The notes under the pieces: model-generated
Database searches by the model: none
The model's input: the letters and a program-made list of their open reading frames with translations, nothing else
What the model was told of the DNA's origin: nothing
Translations under genes and position numbers: made by a program
DNA from: Pseudomonadota bacterium
GTDB taxonomy: Bacteria > Pseudomonadota > Gammaproteobacteria > Acidiferrobacterales > Acidiferrobacteraceae
Length of the DNA stretch: 11,488 nucleotides
Reading direction: 5' to 3'
Assembly (NCBI GenBank): GCA_021797365.1
Contig: JAJZZU010000051.1
Span: forward strand, 1-11,488
Shown: one piece after another, positions 1-6,556 of the stretch
Layout: each line of letters begins with the position of its first letter
Position numbering within the stretch: the first letter of the stretch is position 1

Positions 1-83
1 TCGTTAAGTTAAGTGACGGCTCAATCTAAGACGCTCAGTAGGGACACCGTACGCTTGGTGCCGTTGTATGGCGTGGGCGAGAT

Positions 84-117
84 CTTGATGGCGCCGATTA
101 CTTGATGGCGCCGATTA
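84..117. repeat. 17-bp perfect tandem duplication
   Basis: The 17-mer CTTGATGGCGCCGATTA occurs twice head to tail (84-100 and 101-117), four bases before the IS5 target duplication. It looks like a replication-slippage duplication. The rest of 1-121 holds no gene I recognise. On the minus strand an open frame of about 30 codons ends with a TGA at 21-23, too short to interpret. Confidence 0.9.
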
Positions 118-125
118 TCAGCTAA

Positions 126-1314
126 GGCACATCTGATCTAACCCCCCATTTCGACAAGTGCAGGATGCAGAAACGGGGTTTTGCCAGGGCGGACCGTCCA
201 AACGCACCGTTCTGCGCCCCGATGGGGCTTTATTTCTTTGTTCGGGAGGCCTTCTGTGGCCTGAAACCCGATTTCCGGACGGACTACGCCCTTAAGGGTC
301 GCAGCAGGCGTCGGCGCACGAGGTACAGATTGGCGAGTGCGCAGGTGACGAACAGCCGATGGGCGTTCTTTTCGAGACCCCGGTAGCGGACCTTGGTGAA
401 ATGGAAGACGCCCTTGATGACGCCAAAGACGTGCTCGACGCGGCTGCGGACCTGGGACTTGATACGGTTACGAGCGCGCTCGACCTCGTTTACGACGCCC
501 TTATACCGATAGCGGCGGTTCGTGAGGTCACGGGCCTTCGGGGCGTGTTGCCGGAGGACATCGGTCTGGCCCTGATACGCCGAGTCACCCCACACCCGGG
601 TCTCTTCGCCATGGAGGAGGTCGGGCAGGACCGTGGCGTCATGAACGTTCGCCGCGGTCGCCACTACGGAATGAATGACCTTGGTCTTGCTGTCGACCCC
701 GATATGGGCCTTCATGCCGAAGTACCACTGATTCCCCTTACGCGTCTGATGCATGTCCGGATCGCGCTGCTTGTCCTTGTTCTTGGTGGACGAGGGGGCA
801 TTGATGATGGTGGCATCGACGATCGTGCCTTGGGTGACCTTGACGCCTTGGGACTCCAGATGCCGGTGGACCTCCCGAAAGAGCTTTTTCCCGAGATGGT
901 GCTTCTCGAGGAGATGACGGAACTTCAAGATGGTGGTCTCATCCGGCACCGGCTCCCGGCCGAGATCGATACCCACGAACCGGCACATGGACACCGATTC
1001 GTACAGGGCTTCTTCCGCCCCGGGATCGGAGAGGTTGAACCACTGTTGGAGAAAATAAATGCGCAGCATGCGCTCCAAACCCACCGGCGGCCTGCCATTC
1101 TCACCCTTGGGATAATAGGGTGCGATCACGGCGCAGAGGTCTTGCCAAGGTATGACCTTCTCCATGTCCGAAAGGAACTTCTCGCGACGGGTGGGCTTCC
1201 TGTGGGTCTCGAAGGTACCGGTGGCTAAGGTAAGCTGGCGCATGGATTTTATCCGTTTTGACTGGCGCCATTTTACCATAACGGCTTGTATGTAGGGACT
1301 AAATCAGAGGTGCC
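126..1314 (-). mobile_element. Complete IS5-family (IS5 group) insertion sequence
   Basis: The left end reads GGCACATCTGATCT and the right end, read inward on the other strand, GGCACCTCTGATTT; about 16 of the first 20 bases match. The flanks are CTAA at 122-125 and CTAA at 1315-1318, a 4-bp target duplication of the YTAR type known for the IS5 group. The length of 1189 bp and the single transposase gene also fit that group. Clean ends and an open transposase frame suggest a recent, possibly still active insertion. It lies about 110 bp upstream of the start of the CBS gene on the opposite strand. Confidence 0.93.
284..1243 (-). CDS. IS5-family DDE transposase
   Basis: This is the transposase of the IS5 element, a DDE-fold enzyme that cuts and joins the element ends. 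The N-terminal DUF772-like segment contains NGRPPVGLERMLRIYFLQQW and PVPDETTILKFRHLLE, both typical of the group. The catalytic core shows TIVDATIINAP (first Asp), VWGDSAYQG (second Asp) and SRVEHVFGVIKG (Glu). The frame opens at an ATG at 1279, but that codon has no SD and adds 12 unusual residues. I prefer the ATG at 1243 (MRQLTLA), the start usual in relatives, giving 319 aa. Length and motifs indicate an intact enzyme. The long plus-strand ORF across it is antisense shadow. Confidence 0.94.
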   Translation of the reverse strand: MRQLTLATGTFETHRKPTRREKFLSDMEKVIPWQDLCAVIAPYYPKGENGRPPVGLERMLRIYFLQQWFNLSDPGAEEALYESVSMCRFVGIDLGREPVPDETTILKFRHLLEKHHLGKKLFREVHRHLESQGVKVTQGTIVDATIINAPSSTKNKDKQRDPDMHQTRKGNQWYFGMKAHIGVDSKTKVIHSVVATAANVHDATVLPDLLHGEETRVWGDSAYQGQTDVLRQHAPKARDLTNRRYRYKGVVNEVERARNRIKSQVRSRVEHVFGVIKGVFHFTKVRYRGLEKNAHRLFVTCALANLYLVRRRLLRPLRA

Positions 1315-1428
1315 CTAAGCGAATGGCTCGCCTGGCGCCCCTTTTATGGTGGCCTTCGGCGCTGCGCGATTTGTTGCATAGGGATACAAAAGCGTGGATA
1401 AGTACAAAAAACAGGCGCAGGCAACGGG

Positions 1429-1456
1429 TTGACCGCCAGCCCACGAATCGTAAGAT
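1429..1456 (+). promoter_or_regulatory. Candidate sigma70 promoter of the CBS gene
   Basis: TTGACC (1429-1434) and TAAGAT (1451-1456) are separated by 16 bp, resembling -35 and -10 boxes. Transcription would begin around 1463, giving a very short leader that still includes the AAGGAG ribosome site at 1463-1468. Only sequence resemblance supports it. The rest of 1319-1474 shows nothing else. Confidence 0.4.
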
Positions 1457-1474
1457 GACGATAAGGAGCGCATT

Positions 1475-1873
1475 ATGATGATTCGAGACCTGATGACCAA
1501 AGACCCGATCACCGTCTCTCCCGATACGTCGGTCGAGGATCTCGCGCAGACATTGCTTGCCCACCGCATCAACGGCCTGCCGGTTGTCGATAAAGATCGC
1601 CATCTCCTAGGCGTCGTTACCGCCGCGGATCTGATCTACCGCGCCGCTGATGAGCGATTCGAGCCTCGTCAATCGGTCTGGAAGGAAAATTTTTGGGTTT
1701 CTTTCCTGAATCCCGAGGGTGCCCACCCCAGCAAGGGTGTCGGCCATACCGCCGCCGAGGTGATGACGAGTAAGGTACACAGCGTTGCGCCGGACGCCCA
1801 GGCTTCTGTGGCCGCCCGGCTCATGACGGACTATCAGTGCGTCATGCTGCCTGTGGTCGAGGCCGGAAAGGTA
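1475..1873 (+). pseudogene. CBS-domain protein, 5' part, interrupted by ISL3 element
   Basis: This encodes two CBS domains, a fold that as a pair binds adenine nucleotides and regulates partner proteins. The first spans about residues 1-55 (MTKDPITVSPDTSVEDLA, NGLPVVDKD, LLGVVTAADLI). The second begins near residue 92 (VMTSKVHSVAPDAQASVAARLM, VMLPVVEAGKV). The start is supported by AAGGAG at 1463-1468; ATG 1475 and ATG 1478 are both possible. After Val133 the frame runs into the ISL3 left end and reads 10 foreign residues to a stop at 1906. The last beta strand of CBS2 is therefore missing; a matching continuation lies at 3286-3309 beyond the element. About 95% of the coding sequence remains, so a partly functional protein is possible. 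Confidence 0.82.
1866..1873. repeat. Left flank of the first ISL3 element (candidate target duplication)
   Basis: GAAAGGTA abuts the element's left end. The near-copy GAAGGTA (3279-3285) is not directly at the right inverted repeat but 20 bp beyond it, just before sequence that continues the CBS frame. I read it as an imperfect, displaced target duplication. Confidence 0.45.
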
Positions 1874-3258
1874 GGCTCTTCCGGGTTTTGTGTGGGTAGC
1901 CCATAAAAGCCTCATGACGGGCACCCTGCTGGATAAAGGTCAAGCTTCCCGCAATGGAAGAGAATCGCGATGCGATATTGGGTGAAATTCCGATAGCCGC
2001 GGGCGTTGGCTTTGAGGAGTTGGATCTGGGCATTCATGCCTTCTGCGGCGGCGTTGGTGATGCGATGTTTCGTGTAGGCGAGTAGCCCCGGCAGATGGCG
2101 TTTGAGGGTCTTTGCGGCGGCAATGATGGGCGGTAGTCGCGAGTGAGTCGCCCAGAAGTACCAACGGTCGAAAAACTTGTGGGCCGATCCGGTATACCGG
2201 TAGTCCCAGAAGTCGGCAAACGCCTCCTTGATCGCCCAAGCACGGCCCACTTTCAACGCATCGACTTTGAGCGTCTGGAAGCGTTCTCGCTGGCGATCTG
2301 TCCAGTTCAATGGGTTCTTCAGCCAAAGATATCGGGTCTTCGTGAGCATCCCGATGCCCTGGGCTTGGAGTTCTCGGTGCTCGCGCCGACGCACTAGATC
2401 AACCGCCTTGTTCAACTCCTTCGCGCAGTGGAACTTGTCATGTACGATCAGGGCTTGCGGAGCCGCTACGCGGGTGGCTTCAAGATAAGGCACCCACATA
2501 TCCATGGCCACGGCATCGATCGCATGGCGTTGAGGCTTAAGGATCGCGGTCCAAAGCGTATTGGCAGCCTCCCGGGTGCGTTCGGGCACGACCTCAAGGA
2601 CTCGTCGGCCCTCGAGGTCGTGCAGCACCGAAACATAATCATGACCCTTGCCGAAGCTCTTCTCATCGAGGCCAGCGTAGCGCAACCCTTCCAACGATCG
2701 GCGGGCCACGCCGCGGGTCACCGCCCGTTCCACATTGTGGGCCGCATGGCCCATCACCCGATCCACTTGGTCCCAAGAGAGCGCCGTCAGCCACTGGGCC
2801 TGCACCTTACTGCGCACCGCTTGCAACACCTGAATGGCATAGGCTTCAAAGAGTTCGGTAAAGCGACTCCCGTCCTCGGCCCAGACGACCGGGATCTGTT
2901 TGACCCCACACTTCAGACAGTTGACCCGCGGGACATCGGCCTCGATGAAGGTCTTCCATTGCATCGTATTCAGATGACGCCAGCGTCGCGGACGAGTATC
3001 GTAACCGGGTACCACGGCCTCACATTCAGGGCAGTGTAGCGGCACGTCTAGCGGCCACCCCACGCGCACCGTAATCTCGCTTAAGCGGCGTATCGCCTGA
3101 GGCTTCTTGCACCACCACTGCCGTGACTCGCCACGGCGCCGTAAATCCCAAGAGCTTTTGGTACAGTTCAGTGTCACGCATAGGGGTATCATACTTGCCT
3201 GCGGGGGCGCCTGATGCAAGCCCAATACCCCCTTACCCACACGAAAGCCTGAAGACCC
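1874..3258 (-). mobile_element. ISL3-family insertion sequence (first copy)
   Basis: The left end starts GGCTCTTCCGGGTTTTGTGT and the right end (3234-3258), read inward on the opposite strand, starts GGGTCTTCAGGCTTTCGTGT. Over 25 bases 21 match, and the GGCTCTTCC start is typical of ISL3 elements. The element is 1385 bp and encodes one transposase on the minus strand. It splits the CBS gene. No exact 8-bp duplication directly abuts both ends, so the right junction seems to have been altered. Confidence 0.88.
1912..3181 (-). pseudogene. ISL3-family transposase with N-terminal frameshift
   Basis: Most of the protein is clearly an ISL3 transposase. It has an N-terminal zinc-finger region (HCPECEAVVPGYDTR, then NCLKCG) and a DDE core with YAGLDEKSFGKG (first Asp), AVAMDMWVPYLEA (second Asp) and NAAAEGMNAQIQ (Glu). 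The open frame runs upstream to 3357, past the element's right end at 3258, so that start cannot be native. A different frame begins at ATG 3181 with MRDTELYQKLLGFTAPWRV, the conserved N-terminus of this group, and reads about 35 family-like residues. It should then join the main frame at LSEITVRVGW near 3080-3100. One extra base separates the frames. Alternatively ATG 3192 in the main frame could give an aberrant N-terminus. Probably inactive or impaired. Confidence 0.8.
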
Positions 3259-3285
3259 ATAAAAAAACGATCGACCGTGAAGGTA

Positions 3286-3309
3286 GCGGTCTTCACAAAG
3301 GTGGTATGA
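3286..3309 (+). pseudogene. 3' remnant of the interrupted CBS gene
   Basis: Directly after the GAAGGTA near-repeat, the frame that ended in GKV at 1873 would continue as AVFTKVV and stop at TGA 3307-3309. This resembles the usual last CBS strand (G-V-x-T-x). The joined protein would be 141 aa, a normal length for a two-CBS protein. The match is short, so this rests on position and frame as much as on sequence. Confidence 0.5.
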
Positions 3310-3521
3310 GCCGTCGCAAATGAGCGGAATTGCTAAGGCGTCATGGGCATGGCGCACCCTGACGCGGCGGATACCGTCAAAATGGAAACGATTGCGCGAG
3401 TTCTATTCGTGTTATCGTCTTTTCCCTTATGAAAATTTCCACGCACTCGTCACGCAGGACATCCTTATCGAATGGCCGATGACGAAACCTGGATGATCGT
3501 GCGTGGTGACGAGACGCAAGT

Positions 3522-3560
3522 CCTCCGTCCGTGTTCTTTCAGCCGGAGGTTTTATTTATT
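3522..3560 (+). terminator. Weak candidate terminator
   Basis: CCTCCG (3522-3527) can pair with CGGAGG (3544-3549), followed by a T-rich run from 3550. The stem is only 6 bp and the loop is 16 nt, so the call is tentative. It could end transcription coming from the CBS side. Confidence 0.3.
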
Positions 3561-3632
3561 TCTCAATATCAGCTTTAAAAATAACAAGTGGCCGAAAAGA
3601 AGCACAGTCTAGTTTTAAACAACAATATTTTT

Positions 3633-3638
3633 TATAAG
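3633..3638 (+). promoter_or_regulatory. Candidate -10 box (TATAAG)
   Basis: TATAAG in an AT-rich stretch lies 11 bases upstream of the ATG at 3650. No good -35 box sits at the right distance. It may belong to the small gene split by the second ISL3 element. Confidence 0.3.
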
Positions 3639-3649
3639 AACAAGAGATA

Positions 3650-3677
3650 ATGGATGCCTTTCATGGAAAGGATTTGG
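3650..3677 (+). pseudogene. 5' piece of a small ORF split by the second ISL3 element
   Basis: ATG 3650 reads MDAFHGKDL and meets the ISL3 left end at 3678. If the element and one copy of its GGATTTGG duplication are removed, the frame joins exactly to 5316-5599 (VLAFCRC onward). The result is one open frame of 103 codons plus a stop. A weak ribosome site (AAGAG) precedes the ATG. I do not recognise the product, and it may not be a real gene. Confidence 0.4.
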
Positions 3678-3712
3678 GGCTCTTCCGCACAAAATGTGGG
3701 TAGCTGGCATGG

Positions 3713-3985
3713 CTAATCGAGGCCTTTAAGGAAGAGTTTCTTTCCGACTTTGACGCAGCGCTTCACCTTGGCCTGTCCCTCGGGGGTTGGCATGAGATGA
3801 CCGCATTGGCGGCACTGATCAAGTTCCACGCGGTAGACATCGACGCGTCGGCCAGCGAGTCGGCCCGTCAGATCGACCGGGTAGGTGGCGATCTTGCGTT
3901 TGAGCGAAGGACTGGCACACCGCTCGCAGAGACGCGGGGCGGCGTGGGGATCTTTACGCTTGAATAGAGTGAGCCAGTTTCCCAT
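3713..3985 (-). CDS. Small zinc-ribbon passenger protein of the ISL3 element
   Basis: This 90-residue protein is encoded inside the second ISL3 element, divergent from the transposase with only 29 bp between the start codons. It has two CXXC pairs, CERC at 20-23 and CRQCG at 58-62, separated by about 34 residues that include YPVDLTGRLAGRRVDVYRV. The layout matches YgiT/MqsA-type zinc fingers, in which two CXXC knuckles bind one Zn. It has no helix-turn-helix tail like full MqsA and no membrane segment. The C-terminus is Lys-rich (AKVKRCVKVGKKLFLKG), compatible with nucleic-acid binding. A role in regulating or assisting transposition is a guess from its position. The ribosome site is weak. 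Confidence 0.72.
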   Translation of the reverse strand: MGNWLTLFKRKDPHAAPRLCERCASPSLKRKIATYPVDLTGRLAGRRVDVYRVELDQCRQCGHLMPTPEGQAKVKRCVKVGKKLFLKGLD

Positions 3986-4014
3986 ACTCGGATTTTCTCA
4001 GAACGGGATGATCC

Positions 4015-5301
4015 ATGCACCTCGCCTTGAAGACGCTCTTGAACCGCGTGGAACCGATGAAGGGCTTTGTCTACGAGTCGAGCCGTATCCACCCGGCCGG
4101 TAAGACGCGCAGAGGAGGCATATCAGCCACGCCCTCGATCGAGATCGGGCTACGCGCGCATGAAAGCCGGCAGGGCCGCTGCTCGCAGTGCCTGAAGCCG
4201 GCGCCAGGATATGACACTCTAGCGGAGCGACGCTTTCAGTTCGTGCCATTGTGGGGCATGCCGACCTGGTTCCTGTACGCGCCCCGGCGGTTGGCGTGCG
4301 ATTCGTGCGGTATTCACGTGGAGCATCTGCCGTGGGCTTTGGGGAAGCGCCCGGTCACGCAGAGCTTCGCCTGGTTCCTCGCCAGCTGGGCCAAGCTGCT
4401 GAGCTGGCAGGTGGTCTCCCGGCGCTTTGAGACCAGCTGGGAAAGCGTTTTCCGCTCCGTGGAGATGGCGGTGATCTGGGGCCGCGAACGCCTGGATCTC
4501 ACCGGCATCTCGGCTGTAGGCGTAGACGAGATCTACTGGAAGAAGGGCAAGTTCCTGACGCTCGTGTATCAGATCAACGAGGGTATGAAGCGGCTCTTGT
4601 TTGTCATCGAGAATCGCCAAGAGAAGAGTCTGTCTCAGTTCTTCGCCTGGTTGGGCAAGGAACGTAGCGCGGCGATCGAGTTCGTCTGCTCGGACATGTG
4701 GAAGCCCTATCTGAATGTCATCGCCCGCCACGCCCCCAATGCCCTGAACATCCTGGACCGCTATCACATTGCCGCCAAGATGAACAAAGCCATCGATGAT
4801 GTCCGTGCGCAGGAAACACGCGCCCTGAAGCGCCTCGCCGAGGGAGCGAAGGTGATCCTCACGCACTCACGCTGGTGCCTCTTGAAGCGTCCCGAGAACT
4901 TGACCGAGAACCAAGCGATCAAGCTGAAGGATCTGCTCTCGTACAACTTGAAGTCCATACGGGCTTATCTCCTCAAGGAGGAGTTCCAGCTCTTCTGGGA
5001 GTACGTCTCGCCGGCATGGGCCGAAAAATTCATGGACCAATGGTGTAAGAAGGTCATGCGATCGCGCTTGGAACCGATGAAGAAGATCGCGCGCATGATC
5101 CGTGTCCACAAGCCGCTTATCTTGAACTGGTTCGCAGCCCGCGATGAGGTCTCTCTTGGTGCCGTCGAGGGCTTAAACAACAAACTCAAGGCGAGTATCA
5201 GGTCATCCTATGGATTTCGCACCCCAAAAGCCATAAAGATCATGCTTTATCATAAGCTTGGCGCGTTACCAGAGCCGGAGCTCACCCACAGATTCTGCTG
5301 A
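4015..5301 (+). CDS. ISL3-family DDE transposase
   Basis: This 428-aa transposase moves the second ISL3 element. An N-terminal zinc finger is visible (CSQCLKPAPGYDTLAERRF, then CDSCG). The DDE core has GISAVGVDEIYWKKGK (first Asp), FVCSDMWKPYLNVIA (second Asp) and LGAVEGLNNKLKAS (Glu), followed by the conserved YGFRTPKAIKIMLYHKLGALPEPELTHRFC tail, described here by its key parts GFRT, YHKLGALPEPE and THRFC. The length and the tail are those of full-length relatives, and I see no frameshift. Start ATG 4015 gives the family-like MHLALKTLLNRVEP. The only nearby purine stretch (CGGGA) is a poor SD. Probably functional. Confidence 0.95.
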   Translation: MHLALKTLLNRVEPMKGFVYESSRIHPAGKTRRGGISATPSIEIGLRAHESRQGRCSQCLKPAPGYDTLAERRFQFVPLWGMPTWFLYAPRRLACDSCGIHVEHLPWALGKRPVTQSFAWFLASWAKLLSWQVVSRRFETSWESVFRSVEMAVIWGRERLDLTGISAVGVDEIYWKKGKFLTLVYQINEGMKRLLFVIENRQEKSLSQFFAWLGKERSAAIEFVCSDMWKPYLNVIARHAPNALNILDRYHIAAKMNKAIDDVRAQETRALKRLAEGAKVILTHSRWCLLKRPENLTENQAIKLKDLLSYNLKSIRAYLLKEEFQLFWEYVSPAWAEKFMDQWCKKVMRSRLEPMKKIARMIRVHKPLILNWFAARDEVSLGAVEGLNNKLKASIRSSYGFRTPKAIKIMLYHKLGALPEPELTHRFC

Positions 5302-5315
5302 GGAACCGGATTTGG

Positions 5316-5599
5316 TATTAGCGTTTTGTCGATGTTTGCGCCCGCCAATGCCGGACGGCCCGCAGGCGGTGCGAATCCCGTATGGCGCCCTTGTGCCGTT
5401 CGTGGCGGAGCATAAGATCGCGCGCCTTTCATTCGCACCCCGGGGCGTGTTGCCAAAGGGCATCGCTCCGGCCCTAAATACGCAAAGTGTGGCGCACGCT
5501 CGGGCTTCCTTGCCATGGAGAAGATCGGGCCGTGTTGCGAAACCGGCGAACATTCGCAGTGGTCGCCACTGGCCACAGGCCACATGGCCGGCCGTATAG
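5316..5599 (+). pseudogene. 3' piece of the small ORF split by the second ISL3 element
   Basis: This continues the frame that began at 3650 (joined protein MDAFHGKDL-VLAFCRC...QATWPAV, 103 aa). The segment includes AVRIPYGALVPFVAEH and FAPRGVLPKGIAP. I recognise no domain. Other frames over 5480-5690 are also open (for example one reading FLAMEKIGPCCETGEHSQW), so the true coding frame, if any, is uncertain. The region may be a decayed gene. Confidence 0.35.
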
Positions 5600-5706
5600 G
5601 GGCGCGAGTGGGAGAGCGGATCAACGGGCCGGCCTTTCGAAAGGGGGGCGTGGGCTTAAAGACGAAGGCCATCCACGATAGGCAAGCGGATGATGGGGGT
5701 ATGCAG

Positions 5707-5730
5707 GGGGCGGACGTAAACGCCCGCCCC
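5707..5730 (-). terminator. Hairpin downstream of the DsrE-family gene
   Basis: GGGGCGGACG (5707-5716) pairs with CGCCCGCCCC (5721-5730) across a TAAA loop, a 10-bp stem with one mismatch. It lies 16 bp beyond the stop of the minus-strand gene that ends at 5747. No T-run follows on either strand, so it may be a factor-assisted terminator or an mRNA 3' stabiliser. Confidence 0.5.
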
Positions 5731-5746
5731 AGGTCTTGGCGTCACA

Positions 5747-6271
5747 TCAAGGCTTCAGGGCCACATAGCCCTGCATCTCCTTGCGGGCGACCTCGAGGAC
5801 GCCGGCGGGAACTATGCGTGCAAACGTAAAGATGTCCTTGCGCACTAGGTGAGTGGCAAGCATGGCGTTGTGGCATGCGCGGATCTTCAGGCCGTGAGCG
5901 GCTAGCTTCTTAAGCGGTATCCGGTTATGGGCGTCATTCCAGACCGACAGCATGCGTATCCCCGGTCCGAAGGCCACAAGCTCCAGGCGATAGCGCCGGG
6001 GGTTGTTGCCAAAGGCCTTTTCGATATTGGTCAGGACCGCGACTGCGTAGTTCCACCGGGCGGGCGCGGCGCTATCGACCTCGATCACGGCCTTCAATAC
6101 CTTGCCTTTGAAGAATGTAGGTGTCGGTAAAGGATGGCCGTTATAGAAGGCAGGATAACTATTATAGGATGCCGGGCCGTAATGAACCGCCCACGCCTTG
6201 GGCAGTCCCAGAAAAATCGTGGCCACGATGACCAGCAGGGCTTGATACGATCGCAACGGATAGGTACGCAT
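5747..6271 (-). CDS. Exported DsrE/DsrF-like family protein
   Basis: This 174-aa protein has an N-terminal signal peptide (residues 1-28, hydrophobic ALLVIVATIFLGL, cleavage likely after AWA) and a mature DsrE-like domain. Family hallmarks are KAVIEVDSAAPARWNYAVAV, RLELVAFGPGIRML, LKKLAAHGLKIRACHNAM and the end IVPAGVLEVARKEMQGYVALKP. Cys133, in the RACHNAM turn, is at the usual position of the DsrE reactive cysteine. Relatives work in sulfur trafficking; an exported version would act in the periplasm. The frame opens at ATG 6292, but GAGAGGAG lies just before ATG 6271, which gives a better signal peptide, so I start there. It stands alone, with a hairpin downstream. The exact substrate is unknown. 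Confidence 0.85.
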   Translation of the reverse strand: MRTYPLRSYQALLVIVATIFLGLPKAWAVHYGPASYNSYPAFYNGHPLPTPTFFKGKVLKAVIEVDSAAPARWNYAVAVLTNIEKAFGNNPRRYRLELVAFGPGIRMLSVWNDAHNRIPLKKLAAHGLKIRACHNAMLATHLVRKDIFTFARIVPAGVLEVARKEMQGYVALKP

Positions 6272-6354
6272 GACTTGTCTCCTCTCAATCATGATGTATG
6301 GTATAAATCGTGAGTCTTTACGCTCCTAAGCCTTCCACAAGAATCGTTAACGCT

Positions 6355-6382
6355 ATATTGACAGAAGGGATCTCGTCAATAT
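6355..6382. promoter_or_regulatory. 8-bp inverted repeat, candidate operator
   Basis: ATATTGAC (6355-6362) and GTCAATAT (6375-6382) form a perfect inverted repeat with a 12-base spacer, about 85 bp upstream of the DsrE-family start. On the plus strand TTGACA (6358-6363) lies within it. It could bind a dimeric regulator. The rest of 6272-6433 holds nothing else I can identify. Confidence 0.4.
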
Positions 6383-6433
6383 CCCCTTGAAGCCAAGACC
6401 GAGAATATCGTTCGGAACGGTGTGCATGCGTGG

Positions 6434-6471
6434 CAAAATAAGGCCGCGCGGTCGATGGCGCCGCGGCTTTA
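6434..6471 (-). terminator. Candidate terminator of the methyltransferase gene
   Basis: TAAGGCCGCG (6439-6448) pairs with CGCGGCTTTA (6462-6471), a 10-bp stem with one G-U pair and a 13-base loop. Read on the minus strand, the stem is followed at once by TTTT (6438-6435). It lies 86-118 bases past the stop of the minus-strand gene ending at 6557. Confidence 0.5.
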
Positions 6472-6556
6472 CTATGTTTCGGCAATTCCACAGTGCAATG
6501 CCATCGAATATCAGTCAGCGGCGCGCACCGTGGTGGCTAAGCAAGGAGTGGCGAGG

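Larger units (their letters stand above)
3310..3649. other. Interval without a recognised gene
   Basis: This 340-bp stretch between the two ISL3 elements has only very short ORFs: about 29 codons from 3343 and about 46 codons from 3474, neither with a convincing ribosome site or family resemblance. Bases from about 3550 to 3655 are markedly AT-rich compared with the rest of the window, as expected of a promoter region for the ORF starting at 3650. Confidence 0.6.
3678..5307 (+). mobile_element. Complete ISL3-family insertion sequence (second copy)
   Basis: The left end starts GGCTCTTCCGCACAAAATGT and the right end, read inward, GGTTCCTCAGCAGAATCTGT; 18 of the first 24 bases match. An exact 8-bp target duplication, GGATTTGG, flanks it at 3670-3677 and 5308-5315, the size known for ISL3. 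At 1630 bp it is longer than a simple ISL3 element because it carries an extra divergent gene (3713-3985) besides the transposase (4015-5301). The transposase stop lies inside the right inverted repeat. Its proteins are unlike those of the first ISL3 element, but the outer bases of the left repeats are shared. Confidence 0.95.

Noticed and set aside
359..1228. 289-codon plus-strand ORF
   Set aside because: Lies wholly antisense to the IS5 transposase, whose family motifs are unmistakable; no domain or ribosome site of its own.
21..1603. Minus-strand frame that could be joined across the IS5 element (ending IGAIKISPTPYNGTKRT)
   Set aside because: The upstream part is antisense to the CBS gene and the downstream part is only about 30 codons; the joining is probably chance.
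2428..3039. 203-codon plus-strand ORF
   Set aside because: Antisense shadow of the first ISL3 transposase.
4219..4866. 215-codon minus-strand ORF
   Set aside because: Antisense shadow of the second ISL3 transposase.
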